A DNA stretch of 64,000 nucleotides from Cavia porcellus (Eukaryota > Chordata > Mammalia > Rodentia > Caviidae). Positions 35,462 to 46,653 of the stretch are shown here, piece by piece; the stretch's first letter is position 1, and each line of letters starts with the position of its first letter. The notes beneath the pieces are model-generated. The model worked only from the letters and a program-made list of their open reading frames with translations. It did no database searches and was not told the DNA's origin. The position numbers were made by a program, and so were the translations under genes. The DNA lies in assembly GCF_034190915.1 (NCBI RefSeq), contig NW_026947702.1, positions 186,001-250,000 on the forward strand, written 5' to 3'.

Positions 35462-37062
35462 GTGAATCGGAGGGTCTGAATTAGGATAGGCAGTGAGTGG
35501 CAATGTAGGATGGAGAAAAGCACCTCTGGGTGGTCAGCATGTGGAGGTCAGGGAACATGCAGTATCAATGTAGGATAGGTTTCTGAAAAACATCACGGGG
35601 TGGTGCGCATTGTATTGGTGTGTGTTATATTACATTCACTAGTAGGAGTGAGAAAAACATCACGGGGTGGTGCACATTGTATGGGTGTGTGTTACATTAC
35701 ATTCACTAGTAGGAGTGAGAAAAACATCACGGGGTGGTCTGAATCGGAGGGTCCGAATTAGGATAGGCAGTGTGTGGCAATGTGGGATTGAGAAAAGCAC
35801 CGCGGGGTGGTCAGCATGGGGAGGTCAGGGAACATGCAGTGGCAATGTAGGATAGGTTTCTGAAAAACATCGCGGGGTGGTGCGCATTGTATGGGTGTGT
35901 GTTACATTACATTCACTAGTAGGAGTGAGAAAAACATCACGTGGTGTTGCTCATTGTATGGGTGTGTGTTACATTACATTCACTAGTAGGAGTGAGAAAA
36001 ACATCACGGGGTGGTCTGAATCGGAGGGTCTGAATTAGGATAGGCAGTGTGTGGCAATGTGGGATGGAGAAAGGCACCGCGGGGTGGTCAGCATGGGGAG
36101 GTCAGGGAACATGCAGTGGCAATGTAGGATAGGTTTCTGAAAAACATCGCGGGGTGGTGCGCATTGTATGGGTGTGTGTTACATTACATTCACTAGGAGG
36201 AGTGAGAAAAACATCACGGGGTGTTGTGAATCGTAGGGTCTGAATTAGGATAGGCAGTGAGTGGCAATGTAGGATGGAGAAAAGCACCGCGGGGTGCTCA
36301 GCATGGGGAGGTCAGGGAACATGCAGTGGCAATGTAGGATAGGTTTCCGAAAAACATCGCGGGGTGGTGCACATTGTATGGGTGTGTCTTACATTACATT
36401 CACTAGTAGGAGTGAGAAAAACATCACGGGGTGGTGCACATTGTATGGGTGTGTGTTACATTACATTCACTAGTAGGAGTGAGAAAAACATCACGGGGTG
36501 GTGTGAATCGGAGGGTCTGAATTAGGATAGGCAGTGAGAGGCAATGTAGGATGGAGAAAAGCACCTCGGTGTGGTCATCATGGGGAGGTCAGGGAACATG
36601 CAGTGGCAATGTAGGATAGGTTTCTGAAAAACATCGCGGGGTGGTGCGCATTGTATGTGTGTGTGTTACATTACATTCACTAGTAGGAGTGAGAAAAACA
36701 TCACGGGGTGGTGTGAATCGGAGGGTCTGAATTAGGATAGGCAGTGAGTGGCAATGTAGGATGGAGATAAGCACCTCGGGGTGGTCAGCATGGGGAGGTC
36801 AGGGAATATGCAGTGTCAATGTAGGATAGGTTTCTGAAAAACATCGCGGGGTGGTGCGCATTGTATGGGTGTGTGTTATATTACATTCACTAGTAGGAGT
36901 GAGAAAAACATCACGGGGTGGTGCACATTGTATGGGTGTGTGTTACATTACATTCACTAGTAGGAGTGAGAAAAACATCACGGGGTGGTCTGAATCGGAG
37001 GGTCTGAATTAGGATAGGCAGTGTGTGGCAATGTGGGATGGAGAAAGGCACCGCGGGGTGGT

Positions 37063-37132
37063 CAGCATGGGGAGGTCAGGGAACATGCAGTGGCAATGTA
37101 GGATAGGTTTCTGAAAAACATCGCGGGGTGGT
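37063..37132 (+). repeat. Module B, reference copy (70 bp)
   Basis: Starts with CAGCATGGGGAGGTCAGGG and ends with AAAAACATCGCGGGGTGGT. It shares the 16-bp word AGTGGCAATGTAGGAT with module A and the terminal CGGGGTGGT with A and C. Common variants elsewhere are TTTCTGAAA versus TTTCCGAAA, GGATTCTG, GTATCAATG for GTGGCAATG, and CATCACGG for CATCGCGG. It occurs once per unit, so 258 full copies. B is never tandemly duplicated in this window. Confidence 0.95.
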
Positions 37133-37199
37133 GCGCATTGTATGGGTGTGTGTTACATTACATTCACTAGTAGGAGTGAGAAAAACATCACGGGGTGGT
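37133..37199 (+). repeat. Module C, reference copy (67 bp)
   Basis: Runs from GCGCATTGTATGGG through a short GT run, TTACATTACATTCAC and TAGTAGGAGTGAG to CATCACGGGGTGGT. It carries a SpeI-type ACTAGT word. C is the only module that changes copy number: one to four head-to-tail copies per unit, 404 in complete units. Because 67 is not a multiple of three, a second C shifts any frame running through the unit. Internal C copies often begin GCACATTG or GGGCATTG, which marks lineages. Confidence 0.95.
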
Positions 37200-40100
37200 G
37201 TGAATCGGAGGGTCTGAATTAGGATAGGCAGTGAGTGGCAATGTAGGATGGAGAAAAGCACCGCGGGGTTGTCAGCATGGGGATGTCAGGGAACATGCAG
37301 TGGCAATGTAGGATAGGTTTCTGAAAAACATCGCGGGGTGGTGCGCATTGTATGGGTGTGTGTTACATTACATTCACTAGTAGGAGTGAGAAAATCATCA
37401 CGGGGTGGTGTGAATCGGAGGGTCTGAATTATGATAGGCAGTGAGTGGCAATGTAGGATGGAGAAAAGCACCGCGGGGTGGTCAGCATGGGGAGGTCAGG
37501 GAACATGCAGTGGCAATGTAGGATAGGTTTCCGAAAAACATCGCGGGGTGGTGCACATTGTATGGGTGTGTCTTACATTACATTCACTAGTAGGAGTGAG
37601 AAAAACATCACGGGGTGGTGCACATTGTATGGGTGTGTGTTACATTACATTCACTAGTAGGAGTGAGAAAAACATCACGGGGTGGTGTGAATCGGAGGGT
37701 CTGAATTAGGATAGGCAGTGAGAGGCAATGTAGGATGGAGAAAAGCACCTCGGTGTGGTCATCATGGGGAGGTCAGGGAACATGCAGTGGCAATGTAGGA
37801 TAGGTTTCTGAAAAACATCGCGGGGTGGTGCGCATTGTATGTGTGTGTGTTACATTACATTCACTAGTAGGAGTGAGAAAAACATCACGGGGTGGTGTGA
37901 ATCGGAGGGTCTGAATTAGGATAGGCAGTGAGTGGCAATGTAGGATGGAGATAAGCACCTCGGGGTGGTCAGCATGGGGAGGTCAGGGAATATGCAGTAT
38001 CAATGTAGGATAGGTTTCTGAAAAACATCGCGGGGTGGTGCGCATTGTATGGGTGTGTGTTATATTACATTCACTAGTAGGAGTGAGAAAAACATCACGG
38101 GGTGGTGCACATTGTATGGGTGTGTGTTACATTACATTCACTAGTAGGAGTGAGAAAAACATCACGGGGTGGTCTGAATCGGAGGGTCTGAATTAGGATA
38201 GGCAGTGTGTGGCAATGTGGGATGGAGAAAGGCACCGCGGGGTGGTCAGCATGGGGAGGTCAGGGAACATGCAGTGGCAATGTAGGATAGGTTTCTGAAA
38301 AACATCGCGGGATGGTGCGCATTGTATGGGTGTGTGTTACATTACATTCACTAGGAGGAGTGAGAAAAACATCACGGGGTGTTGTGAATCGTAGGGTCTG
38401 AATTAGGATAGGCAGTGAGTGGCAATGTAGGATGGAGAAAAGCACCGCGGGGTGGTCAGCATGGGGAGGTCAGGGAACATGCAGTGGCAATGTAGGATAG
38501 GTTTCCGAAAAACATCGCGGGGTGGTGCACATTGTATGGGTGTGTCTTACATTACATTCACTAGTAGGAGTGAGAAAAACATCACGGGGTGGTGCACATT
38601 GTATGGGTGTGTGTTACATTACATTCACTAGTAGGAGTGAGAAAAACATCACGGGGTGGTGTGAATCGGAGAGTCTGAATTAGGATAGGCAGTGAGAGGC
38701 CATGTAGGATGGAGAAAAGCACCTCGGGGTGGTCATCATGGGGAGGTCAGGGAACATGCAGTGGCAATGTAGGATAGGTTTCTGAAAAACATCGCGGGGT
38801 GGTGCGCATTGTATGTGTGTGTGTTACATTACATTCACTAGTAGGAGTGAGAAAAACATCACGGGGTGGTGTGAATCGGAGGGTCTGAATTAGGATAGGC
38901 AGTGAGTGGCAATGTAGGATGGAGATAAGCACCTCGGGGTGGTGAGCATGGGGAGGTCAGGGAACATGCAGTATCAATGTAGGATAGGTTTCTGAAAAAC
39001 ATCGCGGGGTGGTGCACATTGTATGGGTGTGTGTTATATTACATTCAGTAGTAGTAGTGAGAAAAACATCACGGGGTGGTGCACATTGTATGGGTGTGTG
39101 TTACATTACATTCACTAGTAGGAGTGAGAAAAACATCACGGGGTGGTGTGAATCGGAGGGTCTGAATTAGGATAGGCAGTGTGTGGCAATGTGGGATGGA
39201 GAAAAGCACCGCGGGGTGGTCAGCATGGGGAGGTCAGGGAACATGCAGTGGCAATGTAGGATAGGTTTCTGAAAAACATCTCGGGGTGGTGCGCATTGTA
39301 TGGGTGTGTGTTACATTATATTCACTAGTAGGAGTGAGAAAAACATCACGTGGTGTTGCGCATTGTATGGGTGTGTGTTACATTACATTCACTAGTAGGA
39401 GTGAGAAAAACATCACGGGGTGGTATGAATCGGAGGGTCTGAATTAGGATAGGCAGTGAGTGGCAATGTAGGATGGAGAAAAGCACCGCGGGGTGGTCAG
39501 CATGGGGAGGTCAGGGAACATGCAGTGGCAATGTAGGATAGGTTTCCGAAAAACATCGCGGGGTGGTGCGCATTGTATGGGTGTGTGTTACATTACATTC
39601 ACTAGTAGGAGTGAGAAAAACATCACGGGGTGGTGTGAATCGGAGGGTCTGAATTAGGATAGGCAGTGAGTGGCAATGTAGGATGGAGAAAAGCACCGCG
39701 GGGTGGTCAGCATGGGGAGGTCAGGGAACATGCAGTGGCAATGTAGTATAGGTTTCTGAAAAACTTCGCGGGGTGGTGCGCATTGTATGGGTGTGTGTTA
39801 CATTACATTCACTAGTAGGATTGAGAAAAATATCACGGGGTGGTGCGCATTGTATGGGTGTGTGTTACATTACATTCACTAGTAGGAGTGAGAAAAAAAT
39901 CACGGGGTGGTGTGAATCGGAGGGTCTGAATTAGGATAGGCAGTGATTGGCAATGTAGGATGGAGAAAAGCACCGCGGGGTGGTCAGCATGGGGAGGTCA
40001 GGGAACATGCAGTGGCAATGTAGGATAGGTTTCCGAAAAACATCGCGGGGTGGTGCGCATTGTATGGGTGTGTGTTACATTACATTCACTAGTAGGAGTG

Positions 40101-41098
40101 AGAAAAACATCACGGGGTGGTGTGAATCGGAGGGTCTGAATTAGGATAGGCAGTGAGTGGCAATGTAGGATGTAGAAAAGCACCGCGGGGTGGTCAGCAT
40201 GGGGAGGTCAGGGAACATGCAGTGGCAATGTAGGATAGGTTTCTGAAAAACATCGCTCGGTGGTGCGCATTGTATGGGTGTGTGTTACATTACATTCACT
40301 AGTAGGAGAGAGAAAAACATCACGGGATTGTGCGCATTGTATGGGTGTGTGTTACATTACATTCACTAGTAGGAGTGAGAAAAACATCACGGGGTGGTGT
40401 GAATCGGAGGGTCTTAATTAGGATAGGCCGTGAGTGGCAATGTAGGATGGAGAAAAGCACCGCGGGATGGTCAGCATGGGGAGGTCAGGGAACATGCAGT
40501 GGCAATGTAGGATAGGATTCTGAAAAACATCGCGGGGTGGTGCGCATTTTATGGGTGTGTGTTACATTACATTCACTAGTAGGAGTGAGAAAAACATCAC
40601 GGGGTGGTTTGAATCGGAGGGTCTGAATTAGGATAGGCAGTGAGTGGCAATGTAGGATGGAGAAAAGCACCGCGGGGTGGTCAGCATGGGGAGGTCAGGG
40701 AACATGCAGTGGCAATGTAGGATAGGTTTCCGAAAAACATCGCGGGGTGGTGCACATTGTATGGGTGTGTCTTACATTACATTCACTAGTAGGAGTGAGA
40801 AAAACATCACGGGGTGGTGCACATTGTATGGGTGTGTGTTACATTACATTCACTAGTAGGAGTGAGAAAAACATCACGGGGTGGTGTGAATCGGAGGGTC
40901 TGAATTAGGATAGGCAGTGAGAAGCAATGTAGGATGGAGAAAAGCACCTCGGGGTGGTCATCATGGGGAGGTCAGGGAACATGCAGTGGCAATGTAGGAT
41001 AGGTTTCTGAAAAACATCGCGGGGTGGTGCGCATTGTATGTGTGTGTGTTACATTACATTCACTAGTAGGAGTGAGAAAAACATCACGGGGTGGTGCA
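37136..41098 (+). repeat. D1, 3,963-bp block, first tandem copy
   Basis: From B start 37273 the units are 1-2-1-2-1-2-1-2-2-1-2-1-2-1-2-2, mostly a regular 1-2 dimer of 487 bp. Markers: GAAAATCATCACGG, AATTATGATAGG, GGAGATAAGCACC, TATGTGTGTGTG, GTCATCATGGGG, GAGTCTGAATT with GGCCATGTAGG, GCTCGGTGG, GGAGAGAGAA and GATAGGCCGTGAG. It is followed immediately by a second copy. Differences I saw against D2 are 39055 (T versus G) and 40557 (G versus A); I did not check every base. Left limit is set by the first mismatch at 37135 versus 41098. Confidence 0.92.
37200..37272 (+). repeat. Module A, reference copy (73 bp)
   Basis: Starts GTGAATCGGAGGGTCTG, contains AATTAGGATAGGCAGTG and AGTGGCAATGTAGGAT, and ends GAAAAGCACCGCGGGGTGGT in the consensus (this copy ends GGTTGT). 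It is the G-richest module: by count G31 A20 T14 C8. A lineage with one base missing (GGAAAAAGCACC instead of GGAGAAAAGCACC) recurs ten times in the first 25 kb and is absent later. A occurs once per unit. Confidence 0.95.
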
Positions 41099-44000
41099 CA
41101 TTGTATGGGTGTGTGTTACATTACATTCACTAGTAGGAGTGAGAAAAACATCACGGGGTGGTGTGAATCGGAGGGTCTGAATTAGGATAGGCAGTGAGTG
41201 GCAATGTAGGATGGAGAAAAGCACCGCGGGGTTGTCAGCATGGGGATGTCAGGGAACATGCAGTGGCAATGTAGGATAGGTTTCTGAAAAACATCGCGGG
41301 GTGGTGCGCATTGTATGGGTGTGTGTTACATTACATTCACTAGTAGGAGTGAGAAAATCATCACGGGGTGGTGTGAATCGGAGGGTCTGAATTATGATAG
41401 GCAGTGAGTGGCAATGTAGGATGGAGAAAAGCACCGCGGGGTGGTCAGCATGGGGAGGTCAGGGAACATGCAGTGGCAATGTAGGATAGGTTTCCGAAAA
41501 ACATCGCGGGGTGGTGCACATTGTATGGGTGTGTCTTACATTACATTCACTAGTAGGAGTGAGAAAAACATCACGGGGTGGTGCACATTGTATGGGTGTG
41601 TGTTACATTACATTCACTAGTAGGAGTGAGAAAAACATCACGGGGTGGTGTGAATCGGAGGGTCTGAATTAGGATAGGCAGTGAGAGGCAATGTAGGATG
41701 GAGAAAAGCACCTCGGTGTGGTCATCATGGGGAGGTCAGGGAACATGCAGTGGCAATGTAGGATAGGTTTCTGAAAAACATCGCGGGGTGGTGCGCATTG
41801 TATGTGTGTGTGTTACATTACATTCACTAGTAGGAGTGAGAAAAACATCACGGGGTGGTGTGAATCGGAGGGTCTGAATTAGGATAGGCAGTGAGTGGCA
41901 ATGTAGGATGGAGATAAGCACCTCGGGGTGGTCAGCATGGGGAGGTCAGGGAATATGCAGTATCAATGTAGGATAGGTTTCTGAAAAACATCGCGGGGTG
42001 GTGCGCATTGTATGGGTGTGTGTTATATTACATTCACTAGTAGGAGTGAGAAAAACATCACGGGGTGGTGCACATTGTATGGGTGTGTGTTACATTACAT
42101 TCACTAGTAGGAGTGAGAAAAACATCACGGGGTGGTCTGAATCGGAGGGTCTGAATTAGGATAGGCAGTGTGTGGCAATGTGGGATGGAGAAAGGCACCG
42201 CGGGGTGGTCAGCATGGGGAGGTCAGGGAACATGCAGTGGCAATGTAGGATAGGTTTCTGAAAAACATCGCGGGATGGTGCGCATTGTATGGGTGTGTGT
42301 TACATTACATTCACTAGGAGGAGTGAGAAAAACATCACGGGGTGTTGTGAATCGTAGGGTCTGAATTAGGATAGGCAGTGAGTGGCAATGTAGGATGGAG
42401 AAAAGCACCGCGGGGTGGTCAGCATGGGGAGGTCAGGGAACATGCAGTGGCAATGTAGGATAGGTTTCCGAAAAACATCGCGGGGTGGTGCACATTGTAT
42501 GGGTGTGTCTTACATTACATTCACTAGTAGGAGTGAGAAAAACATCACGGGGTGGTGCACATTGTATGGGTGTGTGTTACATTACATTCACTAGTAGGAG
42601 TGAGAAAAACATCACGGGGTGGTGTGAATCGGAGAGTCTGAATTAGGATAGGCAGTGAGAGGCCATGTAGGATGGAGAAAAGCACCTCGGGGTGGTCATC
42701 ATGGGGAGGTCAGGGAACATGCAGTGGCAATGTAGGATAGGTTTCTGAAAAACATCGCGGGGTGGTGCGCATTGTATGTGTGTGTGTTACATTACATTCA
42801 CTAGTAGGAGTGAGAAAAACATCACGGGGTGGTGTGAATCGGAGGGTCTGAATTAGGATAGGCAGTGAGTGGCAATGTAGGATGGAGATAAGCACCTCGG
42901 GGTGGTGAGCATGGGGAGGTCAGGGAACATGCAGTATCAATGTAGGATAGGTTTCTGAAAAACATCGCGGGGTGGTGCACATTGTATGGGTGTGTGTTAT
43001 ATTACATTCAGTAGTAGGAGTGAGAAAAACATCACGGGGTGGTGCACATTGTATGGGTGTGTGTTACATTACATTCACTAGTAGGAGTGAGAAAAACATC
43101 ACGGGGTGGTGTGAATCGGAGGGTCTGAATTAGGATAGGCAGTGTGTGGCAATGTGGGATGGAGAAAAGCACCGCGGGGTGGTCAGCATGGGGAGGTCAG
43201 GGAACATGCAGTGGCAATGTAGGATAGGTTTCTGAAAAACATCTCGGGGTGGTGCGCATTGTATGGGTGTGTGTTACATTATATTCACTAGTAGGAGTGA
43301 GAAAAACATCACGTGGTGTTGCGCATTGTATGGGTGTGTGTTACATTACATTCACTAGTAGGAGTGAGAAAAACATCACGGGGTGGTATGAATCGGAGGG
43401 TCTGAATTAGGATAGGCAGTGAGTGGCAATGTAGGATGGAGAAAAGCACCGCGGGGTGGTCAGCATGGGGAGGTCAGGGAACATGCAGTGGCAATGTAGG
43501 ATAGGTTTCCGAAAAACATCGCGGGGTGGTGCGCATTGTATGGGTGTGTGTTACATTACATTCACTAGTAGGAGTGAGAAAAACATCACGGGGTGGTGTG
43601 AATCGGAGGGTCTGAATTAGGATAGGCAGTGAGTGGCAATGTAGGATGGAGAAAAGCACCGCGGGGTGGTCAGCATGGGGAGGTCAGGGAACATGCAGTG
43701 GCAATGTAGTATAGGTTTCTGAAAAACTTCGCGGGGTGGTGCGCATTGTATGGGTGTGTGTTACATTACATTCACTAGTAGGATTGAGAAAAATATCACG
43801 GGGTGGTGCGCATTGTATGGGTGTGTGTTACATTACATTCACTAGTAGGAGTGAGAAAAAAATCACGGGGTGGTGTGAATCGGAGGGTCTGAATTAGGAT
43901 AGGCAGTGATTGGCAATGTAGGATGGAGAAAAGCACCGCGGGGTGGTCAGCATGGGGAGGTCAGGGAACATGCAGTGGCAATGTAGGATAGGTTTCCGAA

Positions 44001-46344
44001 AAACATCGCGGGGTGGTGCGCATTGTATGGGTGTGTGTTACATTACATTCACTAGTAGGAGTGAGAAAAACATCACGGGGTGGTGTGAATCGGAGGGTCT
44101 GAATTAGGATAGGCAGTGAGTGGCAATGTAGGATGTAGAAAAGCACCGCGGGGTGGTCAGCATGGGGAGGTCAGGGAACATGCAGTGGCAATGTAGGATA
44201 GGTTTCTGAAAAACATCGCTCGGTGGTGCGCATTGTATGGGTGTGTGTTACATTACATTCACTAGTAGGAGAGAGAAAAACATCACGGGATTGTGCGCAT
44301 TGTATGGGTGTGTGTTACATTACATTCACTAGTAGGAGTGAGAAAAACATCACGGGGTGGTGTGAATCGGAGGGTCTTAATTAGGATAGGCCGTGAGTGG
44401 CAATGTAGGATGGAGAAAAGCACCGCGGGATGGTCAGCATGGGGAGGTCAGGGAACATGCAGTGGCAATGTAGGATAGGATTCTGAAAAACATCGCGGGG
44501 TGGTGCGCATTTTATGGGTATGTGTTACATTACATTCACTAGTAGGAGTGAGAAAAACATCACGGGGTGGTTTGAATCGGAGGGTCTGAATTAGGATAGG
44601 CAGTGAGTGGCAATGTAGGATGGAGAAAAGCACCGCGGGGTGGTCAGCATGGGGAGGTCAGGGAACATGCAGTGGCAATGTAGGATAGGTTTCCGAAAAA
44701 CATCGCGGGGTGGTGCACATTGTATGGGTGTGTCTTACATTACATTCACTAGTAGGAGTGAGAAAAACATCACGGGGTGGTGCACATTGTATGGGTGTGT
44801 GTTACATTACATTCACTAGTAGGAGTGAGAAAAACATCACGGGGTGGTGTGAATCGGAGGGTCTGAATTAGGATAGGCAGTGAGAAGCAATGTAGGATGG
44901 AGAAAAGCACCTCGGGGTGGTCATCATGGGGAGGTCAGGGAACATGCAGTGGCAATGTAGGATAGGTTTCTGAAAAACATCGCGGGGTGGTGCGCATTGT
45001 ATGTGTGTGTGTTACATTACATTCACTAGTAGGAGTGAGAAAAACATCACGGGGTGGTGCACATTGTATGGGTGTGTGTTACATTACATTCACTAGTATG
45101 AGTGAGAAAAACATCACGGGGTGGTCTGAATCTGAGGGTCTGAATTAGGATAGGCAGTGTGTGGAAATGTGGGATGGAGAAAAGCACCGCGGGGTGGTCA
45201 GCATGGGGAGGTCAGGGAACAAGCAGTGGCAATGTAGGATAGGTTTCTGAAACACATCGCGGGGTGGTGCGCATTGTATGGGTGTGTGTTACATTACATT
45301 TACTAGTAGGAGTGAGAAAAACATCACGGGGTGGTGTGAATCGGAGGGTCTCAATTAGGATAGGCAGTGAGTGTCAATGTAGAATGAAGAAAAGCTCCGC
45401 GGGGTGGTCAGCATGTGGAGGTCAGGGAACATGCAGTGGCAATATAGGATAAGTTTCCGAAAAACATCGCGGGGTGGTGCGCATTGTATGGGTGTGTGTT
45501 ACATTACATTCACTAGTAGGAGTGAGAAAAACATCACGGGGTGGTGTGAATCGGAGGTTCTGAATTAGGATAGGCAGTGAGTGGCAATGTAGGATGGAGA
45601 AAAGCACCGCGGGGTGGTCAGCATGGGGAGGTCAGGGAACATGCAGTGGCAATGTAGGATAGGTTTCCGAAAAACATCGCGGGGTGGTGCGCATTGTATG
45701 GGTGTGTGTTACATTACATTCACTATTAGGAGTGAGAAAAACATCACGGGGTGGTGTGAATCAGAGGGTCTGAATTAGGATAGGCAGTGAGTGGCAATGT
45801 AGGATGGAGAAAAGCACCGCAGGGTGGTCAGCATGGGGAGGTCAGGGAACATGCAGTGGCAATGTAGGATAGGTTTCTGAAAAACTTCGCGGGGTGGTGC
45901 GCATTGTATGGGTGTGTGTTACATTACATTCACTAGTAGGAGTGAGAAAAACATCACGGGGTGGTGCGCATTGTATGGGTGTGTGTTACATTACATTCAC
46001 TAGTAGGAGTGAGAAAAAAATCACGGGGTGGTGTGACTCGGAGGGTCTGAATTAGGATAGGCAGTGATTGGCAATGTAGGATGGAGAAAAGCACCGCGGT
46101 GTGGTCAGCATGGGGAGGTCAGGGAACATGCAGTGGCAATGTAGGATAGGTTTCCGAAAAACATCGCGGGGTGGTGCGCATTTTATGGGTGTGTGTTACA
46201 TTACATTCACTAGTAGGAGTGAGAAAAACATCACGGGGTGGTGGGCATTGTATGGGTGTGTGTTACATTACATTCACTAGTAGGAGTGAGAAAAACATCA
46301 CGGGGTTCTTTGAATTGGAGGGTCTGAATTAGGATAGGCAGTGA
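41099..46344 (+). repeat. D2 block plus tail
   Basis: From 41236 the same 16-unit order as D1 to 45198, then a tail of units 1-1-1-2-2 (45199 to 46382). Tail markers: CACTAGTATGAGTG, GTGGAAATGTGGG, TTCTGAAACACATC, TTTACTAGTAGG with TCTCAATTAGG, TGTAGAATGAAG, ACTATTAGG, GTGACTCGGAGG and GGTTCTTTGAATTGG. The D1/D2 switch lies in 41099-41135, where both are identical. It matches 51106-56361 at an offset of 10,007 bp. Private changes include 44520 and CTGAATCTGAGG near 45127. Confidence 0.92.
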
Positions 46345-46452
46345 GTGGCAATGTGGGATGGAGAAAAGCACCGCGGGGTGGTCTGTATGGGGAAGTCAGG
46401 GAACATGCAGTGGCAAAGTAGGATAGGTTTCTGAAAAAAATCGCGGGGTGGT

Positions 46453-46653
46453 GCGCATTGTATGGGTGTGTGTTACATTACATTCACTAGTACGAGTGAG
46501 AAAAACATCACGGGGTGGTGCGCATTGTATGGGTGTGTGTTACATTACATTCACTAGTAGGAGTGAGAAAAACATCACGGGGTGGTGCGCATTGTATGGG
46601 TGTGTGTTACATTACATTCACTAGTAGGAGTGAGAAAAACATCACGGGGTGGT
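46453..46653 (+). repeat. Three tandem C modules (lineage 1)
   Basis: C starts at 46453, 46520 and 46587. The corresponding unit after the second tail (56390) has two C modules and a consensus-type B, which shows where the duplicated segment ends. Confidence 0.92.

Larger units (their letters stand above)
31443..37135 (+). repeat. Super-repeat copy B
   Basis: Units from 31443: 1-2-2-1-3-1-1-1-2-1-2-2-2-1-2-3-2-2-1-2-1-2-1. It matches copy A but lacks the unit at 28597. It shares with copy C CATCATGGGG near 33998, TTACATCACATTC near 34794 and GTAGCAGTGAG near 34812; copy A has other bases there. The last unit, at 37063, joins the left half of copy A's unit 30956 to the right half of 31233, so a C and other material are missing. 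Left homology to copy A begins near 31275. Confidence 0.9.

Noticed and set aside
37053..37085. Canonical G-quadruplex at the A-B junction
   Set aside because: GGGG, GGGG and GGG runs are present, but the first loop is 10 nt and there is no fourth run of three or more G within range. Only a weak two-tetrad structure would be possible.
37040..37272. CENP-B box
   Set aside because: The nearest context (TTTCCGAAAAACATCGCGGGG and its TTTCGG variant) has the wrong spacing between the TTCG and CGGG parts. No match to the NTTCGNNNNANNCGGGN pattern was seen.
40330..40515. Plus-strand open frames of 60-66 residues
   Set aside because: These also come from module sequence, begin at GTG or chance ATG in the CGGGGTGGTG region, and appear or vanish with single-base variants. 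No domain, signal or conserved start.
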